A stretch of 60,000 bases of DNA from Bolinopsis microptera. Lineage: Eukaryota > Ctenophora > Tentaculata > Lobata > Bolinopsidae. The notes under the pieces were generated by a model, which was not told the DNA's origin, made no database searches, and saw nothing but the letters and a program-made list of their open reading frames with translations. The stretch's first letter is position 1, and the number at the start of each line of letters is the position of its first letter. The position numbers and the translations under genes are program-made. Location of the stretch: NCBI RefSeq assembly GCF_026151205.1, contig NC_087080.1, positions 8,771,720-8,831,719 on the forward strand, written 5' to 3'. Shown here piece after piece: positions 55,301 to 60,000 of this stretch.

Positions 55301-57358
55301 TGAATCTCAAATTTATTCGAATTATCATAAGTAGCCGGAAGCCCGTCCTGCGGACGGAGTTCTTCAGCACAAAATCGATTCTCAAACATTTTAAATCTAC
55401 CCTTTCTCATTTCTACTTCTTTTCCTTTCACAATTTTCATGTTTTTAAAAAACTTCTTACCCCTATCCATGTCACCTATGATTCATGCATTTCTAGCTTC
55501 TCGGACAGTGCTGTCTTTTCCCTCATTGGCAAATCCTGAAAGTTTTATGAAAAATATAGATCAGAGTTATGTTTGTTCTGCACGTCTGCATTTCAGGTAT
55601 TCGTGACACAGTTTACGTGTGATGACGTGGGCATCTCTCAACACACTTTGCAGCATGAGCGACGGTGCCGTGGCGGGATATCTGGAAATGTAGCCTTGAG
55701 CTCAGTTTATTTTTCTCCGTCACCTCACCCGGGGGAGGGGGGGGGGGAGCCAATGACTTTGGGTACTTTGGGGACAAGTGCAGAATTTCGCCAGCAATTT
55801 AACCTCAAGTCTCCAAGATTTTTAGCCCCCATTGGTACCCAAAAGTCTCCTTTAGAAGTCATTTAATAAAAGATAATATCAAAACTACATAAAACTCGCC
55901 AAAACTTTGGGTACTTATGGGGACAAATGGAAAATTTCACCAGCGATTTGACCTTCAGTCCCTATGATTTTCGTCCCCATTGGTGCTCAAAAGTCTCCAT
56001 CAGTAGTCATTGCCCCCCCCCCCCCCCCCCCCCTCATCCTGTGTCGGCTGTATTCAATTCTGATTGTACCACGGTTAAAAAATGCCAGTTAAATGTACCA
56101 ACTCTCGTTTTATTTATTGTACCGACTCTCGCTCTTCGACCACGCTTTTCGTCTACTTGGCGTAGGGCGCGGTAATATTTCATGTAATCACGCACACACG
56201 TATCGCTCGCGATGTAGAAATAAGTGCAGCGCACATGGTCTTGTGGGTGACCCCCGTAATCCATGTGGTGGGGCAGGAGGGTCAAGCACTGTTTTTGTGG
56301 GTGACCCCCGTAACCATGTGGTGGGGCAGGAGGGTCAAGCACTGTTTTTTCTGAAATGAACCTCCTGATCCATGTGGTGGGGCAGGAGGGTCAAGCACTG
56401 TTTCTGAAATGAACCTCCTGATCCATGCGGTGGGGCAGGAGGGTCAAGCAATGTTCTTTTCAGGTTGAACCTCCTGCGCCATTATAATCACTGCACTGGA
56501 TGTTTTATAAATTGTGACCGATAAAGCTTTGTTAACTTGAACTGGAAACTAAGTAAAGTTCATCCCATTGTGCATGGATGATGACGTACCGACACATGCA
56601 TCAGGACTCTCAGAACTGTCAAAATAAGTGAAGTGGTTCTCCGGACAGGGGGTACATTCAGAAGACCCTCTCACTGATGCATAGGTACCCTGAACAATAA
56701 CAAATAAATGTTCAAATTCATAACGTATTGTAACCAAGATAATTAATTCTCAATGTTTGCTTATTTGTGACGTATAATTAATGGAGAAATAACTTGCCTC
56801 CCTGCATCAAAACTATTTTTGGTATGAATCACGATAAAAGAAGATATTGCATAATAGAAGACTAAAACTCTGACCCTTGGACATCTGATACAGTGAGACC
56901 GTCCACCATTTCCGGGCTGATAGCTGCCCTTGGGACAGAGATGGCACTCTCCGAACACAAGGTAAGTTCCTCTAGGACACTGCTGCTCCTCCGCAAACAC
57001 TGCACATACCACGACCTGGACATAAACATATATCAGGATTATTCTTTAGATGTTTTCTTGGAGGCTCAAGCGTCTCTCAGTCTCTCCGTCAGAAAGTAAT
57101 TATAAAAGCGAAGCCAAACGTTAGGGGTCGTTCACATATTATTACGTAATCACTTTTTGAACAATTTATACCCCCCCCCCTCCGTAATCAGTTTTAAAGA
57201 TAGCTATTGTGTCCAAATTACACTAGCGTAATCATTCGGAAACCCCCTCCCCCTCGGCTGATTACGTAATATGAGTACGACCACCCCTTATTAAATAGAG
57301 ATGTGTACGGTTAATAAATTTGACTCACTGTTAAAAAAGTCAGTAACACAATCTTCAT
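37365..57358 (-). CDS. Secreted protein with Cys-rich repeats and two kringles
   Basis: Exon 1 (57358-57329) and the start of exon 2 (57015-56875) encode a signal peptide, MKIVLLTFLT plus VVVCAVFAEEQQ. Exons 2 and 3 (56689-56590) carry two ephrin-receptor/TNFR-like repeats (CPRGTYLVFGECHLCPKGSY; GTYASVRGSSECTPCPENHF). Exon 4 (39746 to about 39650) joins in phase and encodes an acidic spacer. A kringle exon (about 39260-39019) shows CYTGTGQ, DYKGRANMSEYLVECLNW and NPDTTFCRN. A second kringle spans 37746-37597 (ECAGTPSGEEYLGP, YKCQNWSRDYPHPH) and about 37478-37365 (NPEGRKKKPWCY). Kringles bind proteins or lysine side chains outside cells. Single-base frame breaks occur in kringle 1 (two), in kringle 2 (at RVWDYC) and near the end of exon 4, and the last junction is out of phase: either unpolished indels or decay. 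Intron 3 is filled by a 16.6-kb palindrome. Confidence 0.7.
37850..38920. repeat. GC-richer repetitive DNA between the kringle exons
   Basis: Contains a direct doublet of about 55 bp (CCGTAGGGCCGCTACCAGTT, then AGAGGGGATCTAAC and CAGACAAACTGCCA) at 38,265-38,370. It also contains a block at 38,580-38,890 rich in short inverted pairs (GTTTCCCTAACGGGAAAC, CTCCCAATAGGGAG) that ends before an A-rich tail. This looks like a retroelement end or SINE. No protein match seen. Confidence 0.45.
39367..39468. mobile_element. pogo/Tigger-type MITE
   Basis: A 102-bp element flanked by TA on both sides (39,365-39,366 and 39,469-39,470). Ends are CAGTAGAACCCCCGAT and the near-complement ATCGGGGTTTTACTG, with further CGCGG-containing inverted blocks inside. 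The CAGT start, AACCC motif and TA target are typical of the pogo branch of Tc1/mariner. Confidence 0.85.
39880..40100. repeat. Terminal tandem repeats, left arm
   Basis: Four or so units of about 55 bp built on CTTGACCCTCCTGCCCCACC, ACATGGAT, then either AGGAGGTTCATTTCAGAAA or a GGGGGTCACCCACAAAA variant. Unit spacing varies. Confidence 0.8.
42153..42368 (-). other. Reading frame conserved in both arms, left copy
   Basis: Encodes CKSRYFSNHNRLAWHHSMDI followed by CCSKEEKSKMRVNGDCLLHK. The same frame is open in the right arm at 53,955-54,239. His and Cys are frequent. I do not recognise a domain; it may be a shred of the element's own protein or chance. Confidence 0.3.
43576..44072. mobile_element. 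MITE with TACCTTA termini, left arm copy
   Basis: Ends are TACCTTAGTTCCAAAAATTTG and the inverted CAAATTTTTGTGAATTAAGGTA. Inside are several CAAAATTTGGGC/GCCCAAATTTT blocks in both orientations. It shares the first seven bases with the element at 19,711. Confidence 0.7.
44897..45070 (+). pseudogene. LINE polymerase C-terminal fragment, left arm
   Basis: Reads FKCVNNVAPN, then loses about 13 bp that the right arm retains (YITK codons) between short direct CCAAAT repeats. It continues CINIKSQPVRVLRTEQDYF and FSYCGPFVWN in shifted frames. The pattern (FKC-N-APxY...LR...P...F...GP-x-WN-x-LP) is the conserved tail of many non-LTR retrotransposon polymerases. Confidence 0.65.
45902..46171. other. 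270-bp segment present only in the left arm
   Basis: The left arm reads AGATCAGGTTATAAT, then this segment, then TTGAATGACAACCC. The right arm joins the two sides directly (GGTTATAATACTTGAATGACA in complement). The segment overlaps an 85-codon minus-strand frame (MGCHSSRQLGNRSSGIL onward) of unknown meaning. An insertion in the left arm or a deletion in the right is possible; no clean target duplication was seen. Confidence 0.6.
46661..47722 (+). pseudogene. Non-LTR reverse transcriptase remnant, left arm
   Basis: Fragments in order: NQNGFRPGCSTTSHILVL, stop, ATMVFIDFNKAFDSVHKGLL (finger/palm block A), SGVLQRDTSYLFIIVIDYIM (block B), then NIAYVKFSDDGALIT with the catalytic F-x-D-D box, and a C-terminal TYVDSLRADTGLSNTGEIT at about 47,610. 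The order is that of RTE/CR1-like LINE polymerases. In-frame stops and frame changes show it is dead. A 134-bp insertion splits it at 46,864. Confidence 0.8.
46864..46997 (+). mobile_element. 134-bp LINE 3'-end insertion, left arm only
   Basis: Flanked by TTATTAAG on both sides (46,856-46,863 and 46,998-47,005), while the right arm has one copy of this octamer. The insert encodes TYVDSLRADTGLNDTGEMG and ends near CGGACGCTGAAG, the same 3' end as the resident element at about 47,607-47,722. It fits a 5'-truncated LINE insertion. Confidence 0.75.
48761..49738 (-). pseudogene. Non-LTR reverse transcriptase remnant, right arm
   Basis: Mirror of the left-arm remnant with the same blocks (NGFRPGC, FIDFNKAFDSVHKGLL, KFSDDGALI). 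Here the FDSVHKGLLIKILKANGIPE block is uninterrupted. This copy also keeps about 45 bp (near 49,451-49,500) that the left arm lacks. Confidence 0.8.
51073..51264 (-). pseudogene. LINE polymerase C-terminal fragment, right arm
   Basis: The longer, in-frame mirror of the left-arm fragment: MFKCVNNVAPNYITKCINI, then RVLRTEQDYFLLNVP and SYCGPFVWNQLP. It matches the tail of CR1/Jockey-like LINE ORF2 proteins. No polymerase domain is attached in frame. Confidence 0.7.
51675..51826. mobile_element. 152-bp MITE, right arm only
   Basis: Terminal inverted repeats are CCAGGGACAAAAGGATTTCG and its near-complement ending CCTTTAGTCCCTGG. TGCCCT is duplicated on both sides (51,669-51,674 and 51,827-51,832). 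The left arm has the empty site with one copy (AGGGCA at 44,484-44,489). Inside are CGCGAAATTT blocks in both orientations. Confidence 0.88.
52247..52744. mobile_element. MITE with TACCTTA termini, right arm copy
   Basis: Mirror copy of the left-arm element, with ends TACCTTAATTCCCAAAAATT and CAAATTTTTGGGAACTAAGG. Substitutions distinguish the copies. It was present before the arms became inverted copies. Confidence 0.7.
53955..54239 (+). other. Reading frame conserved in both arms, right copy
   Basis: Same protein core as the left-arm copy (HQCKSRYFSNHNRLAWHHS), 94 codons here because the frames part after the shared part. The upstream sequence is also open (GPPNSRSPTSPC), so the ATG may not be the true start. 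Function unknown. Confidence 0.3.
56225..56475. repeat. Terminal tandem repeats, right arm
   Basis: The complement of the left-end array, with GGTGGGGCAGGAGGGTCAAG in each unit and alternating CACTGTTTTTGTGGGTGACC or TTTCTGAAATGAACCTCCTG spacers. About five units. Confidence 0.8.
57123..57290. mobile_element. MITE with TAGGGGTCGTTC ends
   Basis: The left end AGGGGTCGTTCACATATTA, with TTACGTAATC, is mirrored on the right by GATTACGTAATATGAGTACG and ACCACCCCTTA. It lies in intron 1 of the kringle gene. TTA flanks both sides. Short C runs lie inside. Non-coding. Confidence 0.75.
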
Positions 57359-58669
57359 ATTGTGCGAGAGGAATCAATGCTGTAGAGCTAAATTAAAATA
57401 GGAACGTCTCAATAAACCAAAAACCGCAGGATACTTCAGAGACTTTTTAAAATAAAATTACTCTAGGCCTAGCTAAGATTCGATTAATTTAATCCTTTGA
57501 TTAACTTAATTATTAAAGCTAACTAAACGAATTTGGGGAGTGTTGACTGTTGAGGGGGTCAAGACATCATTTAATTGATATGGCTTCTAAAACTATAATT
57601 GGAGAGAATTGAGTTTAAGTTGACTGTTGAAACACCTGGAGAACTAAACGTAAGTAGGATCAACTATTTTCGCCAGTGGAGTAACTTATAACTAGCTTTC
57701 AGACGTTGGTGCAGGCTATAATAAATACTCGTTTCTCATGATTCATACTCATACTGAGTTTGTAGCATGGAGAACTGAAGTAGAATTCGAAATCTAATAT
57801 TTTAATTCCACGATGAGCATTGTGTTCGTCACTGTAACACATTCGTTCATAAAAGAATATGCACATTACTCTTTGCTCATAAATAAAAATTATGAGTAAT
57901 ATTTCCTTCGTATCATTCAAATATCCACATGACACACCCACACAAGCTGAGATGGACTCAGCAGATGAAATTGAAACGTCCTACATCCGAGCCATCCGTC
58001 GAATGAAGTAAAAAACTTGCCGGCGATTACCAACACAATACCATGGCCACTGTATTTTCATGATCCCTGAGAAGATGTGTTGGTTGCGAGCAGCAGCTGT
58101 GCCTGATAGTGGCAACTCTCGCGGGCTCATTAATCGGCCGCTCTTGGGGGTCGAGAGCGTTCCCGCGTTCTTTAAGCGAGCTATGTCGACTGTTGGACCG
58201 TCTGATAGAACATATGTGTTGTAGTAGTGAGCAGTGGCAGTACTTTAGAATTGCATAGTAAGCCTACTTTATCAGAGGAAAGTAATGCTCAGCTCTGTTA
58301 GTATCGTTCGTGTCCAATTGGATAATTTAATGGGCACAGGAAACAGTTTAATTGGGCAATTAACTGGCTTTATTTGTAATTAGTTTCAGTAATCGGTTTG
58401 GGACTTTACCTCAGCTATGCTCATCATTTCACTTCGAATGAACCTTACTAACAATTACTGAATTACTATCTAATAATAGCAGTACTTTTCAACTACTGCT
58501 AATTCAATTTAGGTTCAATCCTTGCTGTTAATTTCGAAAAACGTAACTTGTCCGACCCTAGTCTTGTTTGTTCACACCTGATAATTAAAAATTATAAACA
58601 CCCAGTCAGCCTCAAAAAGGTTACTAGAAATGAAGGAGCTCCTGGCCTTGGTGGAGGTAAAAATCAAGA
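57359..58669. promoter_or_regulatory. Shared upstream region of two divergent genes
   Basis: About 1.3 kb lies between the start codons of the kringle gene (-) and the 58,670 gene (+), so promoters of both should be here. A slightly GC-richer patch occurs at 58,085-58,200. No TATA box or other specific site can be defended. No gene seen. Confidence 0.4.
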
Positions 58670-60000
58670 ATGAGTCTTAAAAAGAGAGGAGAGAGGAATG
58701 AATTACGTCCCAAGCAAAAGCACAATGCTTTGGTTCCGATTAAAAGCGTTCACAGTAATTTCTTGCTTGAGAAGGACAAGACTAAACGAGTAAAGGTGAG
58801 ATTTAAATTTATTTCAGAATTTGTAGGTTTATTTGTGAATTTAATGATTCTCATACCATGGATAATTTGAATTATCGACTTATGAATTCTAATCGATATC
58901 AAAGAACATCATCACCAACAATCTGTCCCACAAAAGTTTTCTGCAGATTTTAAACTAGAAACTGACCACTCAAAGGCTTCCATTTCAGATTATAAACGAC
59001 GAGCAACATCAGACTTCAAAACGCCTGGAAATCAGAGCTGAGGCTATGATTGAAACACAACACAAAAGTAAAGTTTACTAATAAATAGTAAATAACTTAG
59101 ATCAGAATAAGAAAATGGCTATCATCATAGACCTTTTTGAACTATATCTCTAGTTTTCCGAAACAGACATTCACTTTTAGGTGCGACCCCAAACAGGCAT
59201 CTACAAAAGCGTTTGGAAAGGGCATTCAACGTGCTCAGTGTTAACTATTCCGACAATGGTAATGACTCCTTTGACGATCAACTCCCGCTGTACGGGATGA
59301 AGGTAGGAATGCTAGATAACATTTGGAAAGCTGGGTATCCAAATAATAACGCTAGTGTAATTTTGACACAATAGCCATGTGTTAAACTGATTACGGAGGG
59401 GAGGTGTTAAAAATTGTCCAAAAAGTGATTACGTAATATTTGAACGACCCCTAACACGCTGTATTTCCAGTCATTAAACACCAAGAACCAGAAACCTTCA
59501 CCAACTTCTGGAAATGCGAACCGAAAGAAGAAGATAAGCTCAAAATTAGAGTTTGACAGTTGCATCTTCAATAACAAGGCGCTACTTGAAATTCCTGAGG
59601 AGAAGAAGAAGAAACCGTTCTCCTCATTCGGTGAGACCTCTTTTGCATCTTAAGAATGTTTCAATGAAGCCATTTGATCCCATCATGAGAAATGAATCAA
59701 AAAGCCATACGTTTCCCTCTATGACATATTTTTCTCCATCAGGAATAAGATCGAGTGATTCGCCATACGGAAACAAAACTAAACTTTATGGCGAGGACGT
59801 GATCATAACAGCTAACGATCCCAACGAGAACTCAAGATGTCCTAGTTGCCTTAACAGCGTGTGCTGTTGCTTGAACGAGGTGTACCGCCCGGCTACCTCC
59901 GGTCGTAATACCAGAAAGTACTCAATCTTTAAACAAGGAGTGTTCAAAAACAATACTGGGTTAGCGGTAGTGGGGATACAAAGAGTCCTCAGCCCTCCCT
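58670..60000 (+). CDS. Unrecognised multi-exon gene, 5' part
   Basis: Exons 58,670-58,795, 58,989-59,067, 59,181-59,302, 59,471-59,630 and 59,743 to the window end. All four introns are GT-AG and every phase matches, so the model is coherent. About 247 codons are present and the frame is open at 60,000. The N-terminus is basic and polar (MSLKKRGERNELRPKQKHNA), followed by a helical stretch rich in E, Q and K, Ser/Lys-rich linkers (ANRKKKISSK, PEEKKKKPFSSFG), and a cysteine cluster RCPSCLNSVCCCLNEVY. No signal peptide or membrane segment. I do not recognise the family. Confidence 0.7.
59345..59456. mobile_element. Truncated MITE copy in intron 3 of the 58,670 gene
   Basis: In complement it reads AGGGGTCGTTCAAATATTAC, TAATCACTTTTTGGACAATT and CTCCGTAATCAG, then CTATTGTGTCAAAATTACAC. 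This follows the order of the complete element at 57,123 but stops at about 59,345, so only the left two thirds are present. Confidence 0.7.

Larger units (their letters stand above)
39851..56486. mobile_element. 16.6-kb palindromic (fold-back) insertion
   Basis: The left end TATAATGGCGCAGGAGG is matched by CCTCCTGCGCCATTATA at the right end. The inner ends, GATCCATAAATTTTTAA (to 48,206) and TTAAAAATTTATGGATC (from 48,269), enclose a loop of about 62 bp. Arms of about 8.3 kb match almost throughout with scattered substitutions. The tetramer ATCA directly abuts both ends (39,847-39,850; 56,487-56,490), a candidate target-site duplication. Removing it leaves a normal intron of about 203 bp in the kringle gene. 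Contents are tandem repeats, MITEs and dead LINE pieces; no intact transposase was seen. Alternatives are a misassembled join of two haplotypes or an inverted duplication not caused by transposition. Confidence 0.8.
48269..56486 (-). repeat. Right arm of the palindrome
   Basis: The mirror image of the left arm. Contents from the loop outward: reverse transcriptase remnant 48,761-49,738, G run at about 50,517-50,543, LINE C-terminal piece 51,073-51,264, a 152-bp MITE absent from the left arm (51,675-51,826), MITE 52,247-52,744, reading frame 53,955-54,239, C run near 56,011, and end tandem repeats. Confidence 0.85.

Noticed and set aside
55927-56175. 82-codon frame with a poly-Pro run, mirrored at 40,164-40,367
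   Set aside because: The Pro run is a mononucleotide C tract and the rest shows no known motif; it sits in repeat DNA at the arm ends.
39851-56486. Palindrome as a missed-adapter long-read artefact
   Set aside because: Arm-specific insertions with their own target duplications and an ATCA flank at both ends are not expected from reading one molecule twice. A haplotype misjoin is still possible.
39851-56486. Maverick/Polinton element
   Set aside because: Size and inverted ends fit loosely, but no polymerase B, integrase, ATPase or capsid motif was seen, and the inverted repeats make up almost the whole element.

Overview
The window is animal nuclear DNA. It is AT-rich, has GT-AG introns, a few widely spaced metazoan-type genes (an ER cargo receptor, a membrane RING ligase, a secreted kringle protein) and many inverted-repeat and retroelement remnants. 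Nothing fixes the phylum. An AT-rich invertebrate such as a cnidarian or similar early-branching animal is a reasonable guess, and it is inference only.

Layout. 0-2.7 kb is mobile-element debris: a broken DDE_Tnp_4-type transposase, a dispersed GC-rich repeat on both sides of a (TAAAG)n block, and a retroelement C-terminal fragment. 3.5-5.8 kb (+) holds a complete seven-exon SURF4 gene. 5.8-11.5 kb has no gene I can recognise. 11.5-20.4 kb (-) is a six-exon RNF26-like multi-membrane-segment RING protein. Its largest intron contains a small two-exon gene on the opposite strand (15,605-15,965), and a smaller intron contains a tandem array built from its own 3' splice site with a MITE inserted in it.

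21.0-36.2 kb starts with a 100-N gap and is mostly stretched homopolymer runs. I read it as failed consensus, not biology, apart from a legible island at 22.7-23.65 kb. 36.97-37.03 kb is an orphan last exon (+) whose upstream exons would lie in the bad block.

37.4-57.36 kb (-) is a secreted protein gene: signal peptide, two cysteine-rich ephrin-receptor/TNFR-like repeats, a spacer, two kringles. Its intron 3 is almost entirely filled by a 16.6-kb palindrome (39,851-56,486) with arms of about 8.3 kb, a loop of about 62 bp, and a possible 4-bp ATCA target-site duplication. The arms are nearly identical. They differ by discrete insertions, two of which carry their own target-site duplications, so the structure looks like an old integrated fold-back element and not a read-through artefact. 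It carries no intact transposase that I can see, only dead LINE reverse transcriptase pieces, MITEs, and one unexplained reading frame open in both arms.

58.67-60.0 kb (+) is the 5' part of an unrecognised five-or-more-exon gene with matching splice phases, transcribed divergently from the kringle gene.
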